Shown: piece by piece, positions 50,544-59,461 of the stretch
Numbering within the stretch: position 1 is the first letter of the stretch
Layout: each line of letters starts with the position of its first letter
Origin: Bog-532 sp963742865
GTDB taxonomy: Bacteria; Actinomycetota; Actinomycetes; Streptosporangiales; Streptosporangiaceae
DNA: 64,000 bases
Reading direction: 5' to 3'
NCBI GenBank assembly: GCA_963742865.1
Contig: CAVUNW010000079.1
Span: 124,001-188,000 of the forward strand
Notes under the pieces: model-generated
Told to the model about the DNA's origin: nothing
The model's database searches: none
What the model saw: only the letters and a program-made list of their open reading frames with translations
Made by a program: the position numbers and the translations under genes

Positions 50544-52824
50544 TGCAGAACCTTCCGAGGAACCGGGGCGGCGGCCAGTCCCGCAATCAGCACCCCGGCG
50601 AGAGCGGTGTAGGCGTGCCGGGCCTGCGGCCGCAGGGACGACACCTCACTGGGCCCACCAGGCCCGGGCGCCCCGCCAGGCGCGGTGGGGCCAGCGGGGC
50701 CTGGGTTCCCGTCGGCCAGCACGTCGTCCCACGGAATCCTGACGATCGCGCGGCAGCGCCCGCGCGCGACGGCTTCGGCCTGCTCGACGTCGCTCATGCT
50801 GGCTTTGCTCACCCCGTTGACCACTGTCACCGCGCGCGCCGCGAGCTCGGCGTGCCCGTTGCTGTGCAGCCATTCCTGGGTCGTGGCCAGCGACCTCGGC
50901 GCGTCCGCGCTGGCCGGAGCGACCAGCACGAGCTGGTCGGCGATGCCCAGGACCCGGGTCACCTCGGAGGCGCCAGGATCGAGCATCGCCAGCGGGTAGT
51001 GCCGGCCAGCCTGCTCCGCGAGGCGGGCGTAGTCCCGCCCGCCCGGCGCAGCGGCCGGGTCCGCGTCGGCGTTGATGATATCGAGCCGGCCGGCCGCGGG
51101 CGCACTCGCCGGGCCGGCGGCGCAGACCCCGCCAGCAGCGCGGCCACGGTCAGTGCGGGCGCAGCCTGCGCTCGCCGGGCGAGCGATCCGTGGCCCGGGT
51201 TCAGGTCGATCGCGGCGACCAGTCCGCCGCGCAGACCGGCCAGCAGCTGGCCGGTCATCAGGGCGGTGACGGTCTGGCCCGCACCGCTGGTGCAGCCGAG
51301 GAAGACGATCCGGCGCGGGCCGGTGAGGGGAAGCCGCGCCCGGTCCCGGTCCAGCGTCTCCTGGTCCCGCTTGCCCGGTCCCGGGCCACCGGGGACCACC
51401 CGGACGCGGCGCTGCCAGCTGTCGATCCGGTCCGGCCCGCTCAGGGCGCGCGCGATCGACGGTGCGGGGCGGTCCGCATCCAGCGGGAGGGCCGGGGTTG
51501 CGGCGGCGGGCACAGGCGGGTTCACGGTGCCCGGCTGGCTCGCGCCAGGCGCCAGCTGGTCCGCACTGGCCGCCGGCTGGCCGGCACTCGTGCTGGGCTC
51601 GGCCTCGGTAACCGCTCCCGGCGCGGGGGCAGCCGGGGCACCGATAGCCCTCGGGGCACCGGGAGTGCTGTTCTGAGTACCCGGCGGGTTCTGGGCACTC
51701 CCAGTGCTGGGGGCACCGGAACCGGGACGGCCAGCCGCCGGGCGGCCCCACAGGGGAACGCTCGCGGGTCCCTGCCGTTCCTGCGTCTCGTGAGCCACCT
51801 CGATGGGGGGCGGCGCTATCGGCTGCGGGCCGCCCGGAGCGGGGCCGATAGCAGCCCCGCGCCCGGCAGCGGCACTGCCCGCAGCGGGACTGCCCGCAAT
51901 GCGGCCGCCGCTCGCAGCGGGACGGCCGGCCCCTGGGTCTCTGAGCACTTCGCCGGGGATCGCGGGGCGCCGGCCCGGAGGGATCGCACCCGCACCGGCC
52001 CGCGCGACCGCGGGCCTGGCCGCGCGGGCCGGACCCGAGGTGCTCGCTGGATCAGCCGGGCTGGCCGGGCCGAGCCAGCCGGGCGTGGCCCGTCCGGTCC
52101 CGCCCCGTGACGCCGGCACCGCACGGCCAGCGGGACCCCGATCGGAGCCGGCCCGGACCGGAACGGGCGGTCCGCTCGCGCCGCTGGCCGGACCGCCCCG
52201 GGCCCGGACGGGCGCCATCCCGGCGTGCGGCCACGTGGCCGGCCCGGCGGCCGCCAACTGCGGCGCCTGCTCTGCCTGTCCCGGACGTTCGCGCGAGGTC
52301 CTTCGCGACGGGCTGGAGCTACGGCCGGTTCCCGGCCGCCCCATGGCCCCGGCGGGGACGCTCACGCCGCGCCGGGAGGGAGCCACGGCAGTCCCGGGCT
52401 CGCGCGCAGTTCCTTCGGCCGGGGCGGTCAGGACCTCGGCATCCTCGGCATAGGCCGGAGCGCAGTGCCAGACCCGGGCGTAGACCCGAATTTCGTTCTT
52501 TTCCGACAATGGCACCAGACGGCACCAGGTGCGCGGTTCGTGCAGGTAGCGGATTTGCGAGATAAGCAGCTCGTGCAGGCGCTTGTTTTCCAGGACGGGC
52601 CGCGTGCAGAGCCAGGTCAGAACGCCAGGCGGAAGTACGTAGAGCGCAACCAGGGTGTGATTGAAGGGGAGCCCAATAGCCACCAGGATGGCAACGTAGG
52701 GAATCGTGATGCCACAGAAAACGGCGATCCAGCTGATGGGAAGCGGCATCGGCAAGCGAAAATCATAGAGCTTGTAGAGGCGCTTCTCAATTCGCCAGAT
52801 GTTCGTATACGTGGGCAGGTCCAC
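50540..52824 (-). pseudogene. TcpE-like membrane domain fused to a ParA/MinD-type ATPase, one frameshift
   Basis: About 760 residues when joined. Residues 1-130 are TcpE-like: YTNIWRIEKRLYKLYDFRLP, two helices (ISWIAVFCGITIPYVAILV, ALYVLPPGVLTWLCTR) and LISQIRYLHEPRTWCRL. A linker of roughly 370 residues rich in Ala, Pro and Gly follows. The C-terminal 250 residues are a ParA/MinD-like NTPase: IVFLGCTSGAGQTVTALMTG (deviant Walker A), AAIDLNPGHGSLARRA, then QLVLVAPASADAPRSLATTQ. The frame breaks near 51120. TcpE is an inner-membrane T4SS component; the ATPase could position or regulate it. The fusion is unusual. Confidence 0.7.
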
Positions 52825-52868
52825 GAACTGCGCTCCTTCGGCCGTGACGGGGTTTCGCCGTTACGGGG

Positions 52869-53123
52869 CTAATGGACTCCGAGCGCGTTAGTGATTCCTG
52901 TGGCCAATGCCTGGACGATGCCGGGCGTGTAGAAAACGACCGCTATCAGCACGGCCAGCACAATGAACTGTACGAACCGGGTGATCTCGCGGGTGAAGAG
53001 GAAGAAGAGCGCGACGATCCCCACGATGCCGAGGAACAGCGGCCCGAACAGCCCCTGGAGATAGGTGACGAGGCCCTGGGTGCTGAGGGCAACCGGCGGG
53101 TCTATGGCCAGGAGATGGAACAT
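52869..53123 (-). CDS. Small two-helix T4SS membrane protein (TcpD/VirB2-like)
   Basis: 84 residues with two hydrophobic helices (LQGLFGPLFLGIVGIVALFF and FVQFIVLAVLIAVVFYTPGI) joined by a short charged loop (TREITRF). Size, topology and position between TcpC and TcpE match TcpD-type or pilin-like subunits of Gram-positive conjugation systems. The start has a GGAAGGGAAGAG ribosome site. Confidence 0.7.
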   Translation of the reverse strand: MFHLLAIDPPVALSTQGLVTYLQGLFGPLFLGIVGIVALFFLFTREITRFVQFIVLAVLIAVVFYTPGIVQALATGITNALGVH

Positions 53124-53346
53124 AACTCTTCCCTTCCGGGATTATCAGGTACCCGCCGGGCGGCCGGTACCTGCCAGGCGGCCGGCGAGAACCGTGCCGC
53201 GCCCACACTAAGGCACCCCGTTCCAGCCGGGAGCGAGGGCCCGCCCTCGCCGTTATCCTCCCCCAGCAGATACGTCCGGCAGCCCGGGTGCGGTTCACTA
53301 CTCCGCGTCTCGTCTCGCCGGGCCGCGGAGAAGTATCCGGCGTCTA

Positions 53347-54348
53347 TCATGTGCCCCCCGTCTGCTGATTTCCCCGGGTGGACGCCGCTATATCATGCAC
53401 GTACCATTTGCCGCCCTGGTCGATGACCGTCATGTCATACGTCATCGCCAGCTTGGCGGGACCGCTCGCGCCCGACCCGGCCAGCTGCCAGACGACGGTG
53501 ACGGTGATGTTCCTGGTCGTGCCCCCCGTGGGCACGTACAAGTTGGAGATGCCGGTATAGCTGAGGGCGCCCCCCAGGCCGGCCACCGTCGCCCCCGGCG
53601 CCAGGAACCGGTTCAGCGTCGCGCTGTCGCCGCTCGCGTAAGCCTGGAAGAAGGCGGGAAGCTGGGCGTTCAGCGCGCTCTGCGCGGCGGGATCTGACGT
53701 CCCCGTAACCGGTGCGGGCGGGGCCGCCTGCGGCGGAGCGGCCAGCCACGCGGGCTGCCCGGATACCACGAGGCCACCGTTCGCGGCGTAAATGGGCACA
53801 CCCAGCTGCATCAGCTGGCCGTTCACACTGGCCAGCAGGGTCACCACCGCGTGGGTGGCGTCCTGCACGCTGATCCCGTCGACCTGTTCCGAGTCCAGCC
53901 GCAGGCTGCCGGAGCCATCCCAGCCAAGCTGCGGGTCGGCGCTGATCACGTTGGCTGGCAGGTAAGCCGCCAGTTCCTGGGAACGCTGATCGGCCGTCGC
54001 CGTGCTGAAGTTGAGGTACACGGCGCCGAACTGCATGGCGTACGCCTGGGCCAGGGTGACCGGGAACTGGCTGTTCCCGGCGGCGGTGGGGGCGGGGCTG
54101 GACGAGCCCGAACGCGACGATGGCGTCTCGTTGAAGATGATCGCCGTGATGCCCCGGTAACCGATGATGAGCAGAACAGCCCACAGCACCGCCCGGAGGG
54201 TCCAGACCAGCCAGCGGCCTCCGCCGCCGCCCCACGTGCGGGACGAACGGGACCGCCCGCTACCCGGTATGCCAGCATCCATCTCCGGGCCATCAGCGTA
54301 CGCAGCCGGCCGCGCTGCGTCATCTACGCCCGAACCGCGAACCATCAC
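53347..54348 (-). CDS. TcpC-family conjugal transfer protein
   Basis: 333 residues: a Gly-rich cytosolic lead, one membrane helix (WLVWTLRAVLWAVLLIIGYR), a Ser/Pro linker, and two extracellular NTF2-like domains (PVTLAQAYAMQFGAVYLNFS in the first; QLPAFFQAYASGDSATLNRF with LSYTGISNLYVPTGGTTR in the second; end GGKWYVHDIAAST). This is the TcpC/VirB8 architecture of Tn916 and pCW3 transfer systems. It is the first gene of the seven-gene minus-strand module, 223 bp before the TcpD-like gene. Confidence 0.82.
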   Translation of the reverse strand: MMVRGSGVDDAARPAAYADGPEMDAGIPGSGRSRSSRTWGGGGGRWLVWTLRAVLWAVLLIIGYRGITAIIFNETPSSRSGSSSPAPTAAGNSQFPVTLAQAYAMQFGAVYLNFSTATADQRSQELAAYLPANVISADPQLGWDGSGSLRLDSEQVDGISVQDATHAVVTLLASVNGQLMQLGVPIYAANGGLVVSGQPAWLAAPPQAAPPAPVTGTSDPAAQSALNAQLPAFFQAYASGDSATLNRFLAPGATVAGLGGALSYTGISNLYVPTGGTTRNITVTVVWQLAGSGASGPAKLAMTYDMTVIDQGGKWYVHDIAASTRGNQQTGGT

Positions 54349-54703
54349 ACCTCCGCTCGCTCCGCGTTGGGCTGTTCATTCGGCTGACGCCACCCCGCCG
54401 ACCTTAAGCCCATTGTGCGTCATAAAAGCCCGTCGCGGGAGGACGTTTTTGATGAGCCTTTGCCCGCGCCCGAATCCGCTGATAAAGCCCGGGATCTGCG
54501 GTTGCGCTGGAAAACCAACACGCTTAAACGGTGACTCTATGGCCTCACCTCAGCGGATTGACCCCAAATGCCCCTCCGGGCCACGCGGACAGGCTGCTGA
54601 CCTGCGGAAACAGTAGAAAGCGCCATGAACAGGCGCTCCTCGTCCGCTAAGCGGGACGCTGCGTACACGTGCTCCCTTGCGCCGGGTTGAGTATGATCCG
54701 GGT
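54349..54703. other. Intergenic region between the T4SS module and the orphan antitoxin
   Basis: 355 bp. No gene or tRNA was recognised. It is somewhat less GC-rich than its surroundings. A TATGAT -10 box at 54692-54697 lies six bases before the antitoxin ATG, implying a leaderless transcript; no good -35 is visible. A short imperfect hairpin (CGTCCGCT/AGCGGGACG) occurs near 54650. It must also hold the promoter of tcpC on the other strand. Confidence 0.4.
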
Positions 54704-54922
54704 ATGAGCGGCAGGAAAGCCCGTCTGACCATCACCGTGGATCCGCATCTGTCCGCCTATGCCGGGCGGTTGGCGGAGGAGGGCAAAGCTCCCCCTGTGT
54801 CAGCCGCGTTCAATGACGCTCTGGCTGAGCAAGCCCGGCGCGCCCTGGATCGCCTGAGGGAGATCGCAACGCAGGCCGACGCGGTCAAAGCGCCGCGCAT
54901 GATAGCACACATCGACGCCTAG
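54704..54922 (+). CDS. Ribbon-helix-helix antitoxin (VapB/MazE-like), possibly truncated, no toxin
   Basis: 72 residues from ATG 54704. The sequence GRKARLTITVDPHLSAYAGR then KAPPVSAAFNDALAEQARRA is the usual RHH DNA-binding start of actinobacterial VapB/MazE-type antitoxins. It ends at KAPRMIAHIDA, where relatives I know continue some residues further, and no PIN or MazF toxin follows. Instead a transposase gene begins its 3' end 26 bp downstream. The toxin was probably lost when the element inserted. Confidence 0.7.
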   Translation: MSGRKARLTITVDPHLSAYAGRLAEEGKAPPVSAAFNDALAEQARRALDRLREIATQADAVKAPRMIAHIDA

Positions 54923-54948
54923 GCGGCGACACTCCCTAAGCTTGTTAT

Positions 54949-56403
54949 TTAAGCCTTCTGCCTGCGGTCTTTCTTTCTTGGCTCGTCTCGCTTGACGGTC
55001 TTGCCCACGTCGTGGCGGGTGGCCGGGCGGCGGTTCTTCGATCCGGGCGGGCGGCCGGGGCCGGGTTTGCCGGGTTTCGGCGCGCTGGCCAGATCTGGGA
55101 GTGCCTGGCGGATGTTGCGGAACCCGCGGCGGACCCGGGCGGGGGTCAGGCGGCCGGGCGGGCAGGGCCGCTGCCAGGGCAGCCGGAGGTCGGCGGCGAG
55201 GTGGCGGGCGAGGCGGAGCTGGGCGTAGCAGGCGAGGATGATCCAGGTCCACCGGTCGGCGGCGGCCGGGTCGCGCAGCTTCGGCCGGGTCCAGCCGAGG
55301 ACCTGCTTGAAGAACCTGAACATGTGTTCGATATCGAAGCGGCGCAGGAACGCCTGCCAGGCGCGGTTCACCTCGGCGGCGGAGGTGCCGGCGCGGGAGG
55401 ACCACAGCCACAGCGGCTCGGGGCTGCGGTCGCCGGGCAGGTGATCGACCTGCAGCCGGATGAGGGTGCCCTCGACGATGGGCAGCTCGCCGTCGTGGTC
55501 TTCCCATCCGGCGCGGGCGGCCAGCTGCTGGTGCAGCCGGCCCCAGGCCGCGGCCCGGGCGGTGCCGTACCGGGCCGTCTCGGTGCAGGTGGCCGCCGCC
55601 GGGGCAGGCCAGGTCGCCGGGTCGGCGAGCTTGAACGCGGCCCCGTGCCGCAGGCGGGCGGCCGTTGGTGCCGGGCAGCGCGGGGCGGGGCGGGGAAGTA
55701 CATCACCCGGTCGCTGCGCAGCCGGCCCAGCACCTCCACCGGCAGATCGGCCAGCAGCCAGGCCAGCCGGGTCAGGTCATAGCCGGCGTCGAAGACGACC
55801 AGGATGTCCGGGTCGCCGTCACGCCAGTGCCCGGCGGCGATGATGCGGGACACCGACCTCGCGGACCTGCGCGGCGGTCACCGCGGTCGCGTCATCGGCC
55901 GGGCCGAGCCGGACCGCATCCAGCGGCAGCGTCCACGAGGTGCGGCCCGGCTCCAGCGCCGCGACGAGCGAGTACGGCCAGCCCGGGATCATCTGCGCGT
56001 TACCCCTGCCCCGCGCATAACAGTGGCAGAACAGCCGGTCCGGGCTGGTGGCCGCGTCCGGCCGCAGCCAGTTGCTCACATCGGCCGCCAGCCGGATCCG
56101 CCCGTCGTCCCAGGCCGGCAGCGGCAGGCACGCCAGCGACCGGCGCAGCCGCCCGATCTGGATCCGGCCGCAGTTCACCGCGTCATACAGCGCGCCGTGG
56201 CCGCGGCGGCACTCCGGCTCCAGCGACAGCTCCGCCAGCATGTGCACCCGGTCCTGCTTGCACAGCACCGCATCGGCCAGCTCAGCAGCGCATCCCGGCA
56301 CGCTGGCGAAGCACCGGTACAGCTCGCGGCGGAACGCCGCGAGCAGCCCGCGCGCCCGGTCCTCACCGGTCCCGCCCTCGACCTGAGCCGCAAGCCAGGC
56401 CAT
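54949..56403 (-). pseudogene. DDE-type transposase (NF041680-like), frameshifted
   Basis: Joined product about 485 residues. N-terminal frame from ATG 56403: RGLLAAFRRELYRCFASVPG, MLAELSLEPECRRGHGALYD, SPDRLFCHCYARGRGNAQMI. The frame shifts near 55855 into SRIIAAGHWRDGDPDILVVF with the DDE-type Asp in FDAGYDLTRLAWLL, and again near 55685 toward NRAWQAFLRRFDIEHMFRFF and the basic end PGRPPGSKNRRPA. Conserved blocks match a transposase family widespread in actinobacteria. I could not find terminal inverted repeats or target duplications with confidence. Probably an inactive IS remnant or a sequence-error case. Confidence 0.7.
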
Positions 56404-56566
56404 ACTGAACTCCTGATCCTGACCCTGGACGCGGCGAAGTGGCGGGAGCATTCCGCGTCCCTTGACGAGCAACCGCACATCGTTCATATCGCCGATCTGG
56501 ATGAGCCACCCGGCGGTACCGGGTCAGCGCAGTAGGTGCGCCGCAGCGGCCCGCGAACACCGCGGG

Positions 56567-57658
56567 CTACACGTTGAAGCGGAATTCGACGACGTCGCCG
56601 TCGCGCATGATGTAGTCCTTGCCCTCGATGCGGACCTTGCCGGCGGCGCGGGCCGCCGTCAGAGAACCCGCCGCGATCAGGTCGTCGTACGAGACGATCT
56701 CGGCCTTGATGAAGCCACGCTGGAAGTCGGTGTGGATGACCCCCGCCGCCTCCGGGGCGGTCGCGCCGGCCCGGATCGTCCAGGCCCGGGTTTCCTTGGG
56801 GCCCGCGGTCAGGAAGGTCTGCAGGCCGAGCGCGCGGAAGCCGGCGCGGGCCAGCTGGTCCAGGCCCGGCTCCCCCAGCCCCGCCTCGGCCAGCAGTTCG
56901 GCCGCCTCGTCCTCGGGCAGCTCGGCCAGGTCGGCCTCGGTCTTGGCGTCCAGGAAGATGGCTTCGGCGGGCGCTACGAGCGCGGACAGCCGGTCCCGCA
57001 GGGCCGCATCGGCGAGCTCGTCGCTGTCGGCGTTGAAGACGTACAGGAAGGGCTTGGCCGTCAGCAGGTGGAACTCACGCAGGTCGGCCAGGTCGATCCC
57101 GGCCGCAGCCGCGCCCGCGAACAGCGTCGTGCCGGTGTCGAGCAGCTTCTGCGCCTGCACCAGGGCATCCGCCACCCGTTTCCGTTCGGGATCTTTGGCG
57201 AATCTGGTCTCCTTGGCCAGCCGCGCGGAGGCCTTGTCCAGGGTCTGCAGGTCCGCCAGGATCAGCTCGGTGACCACGGTCTCGATGTCGCGTTCCGGGG
57301 ACACGTCACCCTCGACGTGGCTGACGTCGGGATCGTTGAAGACCCTGACCACCTGGCAGATCGCGTCGGTCTCGCGGATGTGGCCGAGGAACTGGTTGCC
57401 AAGTCCCTGGCCCTGCGCGGCGCCGCGGACCAGCCCGGCGATGTCGACGAAGCGCACGGTGGCCGGGACGATCCGGGCCGAGTCGTACAGCTTGGCCAGC
57501 TCGGCCAGCCGCGGGTCGGGTACCCCCACGATGCCGACGTTGGGCTCGATGGTCGCGAACGGGTAGTTGGACGCCAGCGCGCCCGCCCGGGTCAGCGCGT
57601 TGAACAGGGTGGACTTACCGACGTTCGGCAGCCCCACGATACCGATAGACAAACTCAC
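56567..57658 (-). CDS. ychF: Ribosome-binding ATPase YchF (Obg family)
   Basis: 363 residues, full length. G1 motif GIVGLPNVGKSTLFNALTRA, the switch region NYPFATIEPNVGIVGVPDPR, G3 FVDIAGLVRGAAQGQGLGNQ, and the NADSDELAD region replacing the guanine-specific NKxD, as in the ATP-preferring YchF proteins. The C-terminal TGS-like domain contains GVIHTDFQRGFIKAEIVSYD and KDYIMRDGDVVEFRFNV. YchF binds the ribosome and modulates translation and stress responses. Confidence 0.96.
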   Translation of the reverse strand: MSLSIGIVGLPNVGKSTLFNALTRAGALASNYPFATIEPNVGIVGVPDPRLAELAKLYDSARIVPATVRFVDIAGLVRGAAQGQGLGNQFLGHIRETDAICQVVRVFNDPDVSHVEGDVSPERDIETVVTELILADLQTLDKASARLAKETRFAKDPERKRVADALVQAQKLLDTGTTLFAGAAAAGIDLADLREFHLLTAKPFLYVFNADSDELADAALRDRLSALVAPAEAIFLDAKTEADLAELPEDEAAELLAEAGLGEPGLDQLARAGFRALGLQTFLTAGPKETRAWTIRAGATAPEAAGVIHTDFQRGFIKAEIVSYDDLIAAGSLTAARAAGKVRIEGKDYIMRDGDVVEFRFNV

Positions 57659-57822
57659 GTGCCGATTTTAGGTGCCCGCGGACACCGGTTGCGGCGGGGC
57701 GGCCGCCCCGGCCCGGCCAGTCTGGCCGGCGAATTTGCGGGGACCTGTCGATGCGGGACGGTCCCGTTCGACTATGGGTGAGTGGCCGGCACAGCCGGCC
57801 CACGGCGGAGAGGTTTCTCGCG

Positions 57823-58176
57823 ATGAAGTACATGTTCCTGCTGTACGGCCCCGACCTGCCCGAACCGGGGACCGAGGCGGCGCGCGCGCTGCTCGGGCAG
57901 TGGGGCGCGGCCCGGCAGGCGATGGCGGACGCCGGCGTGCTGATCGACTGCGCCCCGCTGCAGCCGCCGGGCGCGTCCACGACGGTGCGCGTCCGCGGGG
58001 GTGAGACGCTGCTCACCGACGGACCGGCGGCGGAGATCAAGGAGCAGTTCGGGGGCTTCACGCTGATCGAGTGCGACGGGCTCGACGACGCGCTGAAGTG
58101 GGCGGCGCGGATACCGACCGCGCTCGACGGCTCGGTGGAGGTCCGCCCCGTGGTGAACGTGGAGGCACCGCGCTGA
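57823..58176 (+). CDS. YCII/DGPF-domain protein partner of an ECF sigma factor
   Basis: 117 residues from ATG 57823 (GGAGAGG ribosome site). The YCII fold begins MKYMFLLYGPDLPEPGTEAA; the usual DGPF motif appears as LLTDGPAAEIKEQFGGFTLI, with Ala in place of Phe, and the end is ALDGSVEVRPVVNVEAPR. DGPF proteins are encoded beside ECF42-type sigma factors and may work with them; their biochemical role is unproven. The stop codon overlaps the sigma-factor start. Confidence 0.85.
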   Translation: MKYMFLLYGPDLPEPGTEAARALLGQWGAARQAMADAGVLIDCAPLQPPGASTTVRVRGGETLLTDGPAAEIKEQFGGFTLIECDGLDDALKWAARIPTALDGSVEVRPVVNVEAPR

Positions 58177-59411
58177 GCGACGACCTCGGCGAGCTGTTCC
58201 GGGCTCACTGGTGGCCCGCGGTGGCGACCCTCACCCGCCTGCTGGGAGACCTGGAGACGGGTGAGGACGCCGTGCAGGACGCGTGCGCGCTGGCGCTGAC
58301 GGTATGGCCACGGGAGGGCATTCCGGCCAACCCGAAGGCGTGGCTGATCGGCGTGGCCCGGCACAAGGCGGTCGACCGGATCCGGCGGGAACGGCGGCGC
58401 GCCGAAAAGGAAGCCGAGGCGGTGCGGGCCCCTGGACCGGAGGCGGATCAGGGCGCCTCGGCGCTCGCCGAGGATCAGCTCGGCCTCATCTTCGCCTGCT
58501 GCCACCCGGCCCTGGACCCGGCGGTCCGGGTCGGGCTGACACTGCGCTGTGTCTGCGGGCTGAGCACGGCGGACATCGCGGCGGCCTTCCTCGTGCCGGA
58601 GCCGACGATGGCCCAGCGCCTGGTCCGGGCCAAGCGCAAGATCCGGCAGGCCGGCATCTCGCTGCGCGTGCCGGGGCCCCCGGAACTGGCGGAACGCCTG
58701 GACGCCGTGCTGCGCGTGGTCTACCTGGTCTTCACCCAGGGGCACCGGGCGGCCGCGGGGCCGGCTCTGGTCCGCGGCGAGCTGTGTGATCAGGCGATCG
58801 GGCTGGCCCGCGCGCTGGCCGCGCTGCTGCCGGACCAGCCCGAGGTGACGGGGCTGCTCGCGCTGCTGCTGCTCACCGACGCCCGGCGCGCGGCCCGGAT
58901 GGGCGCCAACGGGAACCTGATCGTGCTGCCCGACCAGGACCGGGAACGGTGGGACCGGGACAAGATCACGGAGGGCGAGCGGCTGCTGGAGACGGCGCTG
59001 CGCGCCCGGCGGCCGGGTCCCTATCAGCTGCACGCCGCCATCGCGGCCTGCCATTCGTGCGCGCCGGCGGCCGCCGCGACCGACTGGCGGCAGATCGCCG
59101 CCCTGTACGGCCAGCTGATCCGGTACGAGCCGAGCCCGGTCATCGAGGCCAACCGCGCGGTCGCGGTGGCCATGGCCGAGGGGCCCGCCGCCGGGCTCGC
59201 GATCCTCGACGCGGCGGGTGAACATCCGCGACTGGCCCGCTGGCCGCAGTTTCACATCGCGCGGGCGGAACTGCTGCGCCGAGCCGGGCGCGAGGCCGAG
59301 GCGGCCGAGGCCTTCCGGGCCGCGCTGCGGCTGGACCTCCCGCCGGCCGAACGCGCCTTCATCGAAACCCGGATCGCCCGGCCCGGCTCCCCGGGTCCGG
59401 GGCCCGCATGA
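58173..59411 (+). CDS. ECF sigma factor (ECF42-like) with C-terminal TPR-like extension
   Basis: 412 residues. Sigma region 2 is LFRAHWWPAVATLTRLLGDL plus AVQDACALALTVWPREGIPA and WLIGVARHKAVDRIRRERRR; region 4 is LRCVCGLSTADIAAAFLVPE plus PTMAQRLVRAKRKIRQAGIS. The remaining 230 residues are helical repeats (WRQIAALYGQLIRYEPSPVI, EAAEAFRAALRLDLPPAERA), typical of ECF42 proteins, which lack a classical anti-sigma factor. Start: CTG 58173 overlaps the DGPF stop as CTGA and has GGAGG seven bases before it; no ATG, GTG or TTG fits that site, and GTG 58098 or 58071 are alternatives inside the upstream gene. Confidence 0.85.
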   Translation: MSDDLGELFRAHWWPAVATLTRLLGDLETGEDAVQDACALALTVWPREGIPANPKAWLIGVARHKAVDRIRRERRRAEKEAEAVRAPGPEADQGASALAEDQLGLIFACCHPALDPAVRVGLTLRCVCGLSTADIAAAFLVPEPTMAQRLVRAKRKIRQAGISLRVPGPPELAERLDAVLRVVYLVFTQGHRAAAGPALVRGELCDQAIGLARALAALLPDQPEVTGLLALLLLTDARRAARMGANGNLIVLPDQDRERWDRDKITEGERLLETALRARRPGPYQLHAAIAACHSCAPAAAATDWRQIAALYGQLIRYEPSPVIEANRAVAVAMAEGPAAGLAILDAAGEHPRLARWPQFHIARAELLRRAGREAEAAEAFRAALRLDLPPAERAFIETRIARPGSPGPGPA

Positions 59412-59461
59412 ACGGCGTGTCAGGGCGGGATTGTCACCCCTAGCTGCCAGTATTGAGACAC

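Noticed and set aside
42886..56403. Active integrative conjugative element
   Set aside because: No integrase, att repeats, relaxase, replication initiator or VirD4-type coupling ATPase was found in the window.
56404..56535. Plus-strand tail of an open frame (ending at 56535) as a gene remnant cut by the transposase
   Set aside because: A short protein-like stretch is readable, but it matches no family I know and has no start; evidence is too thin to list.
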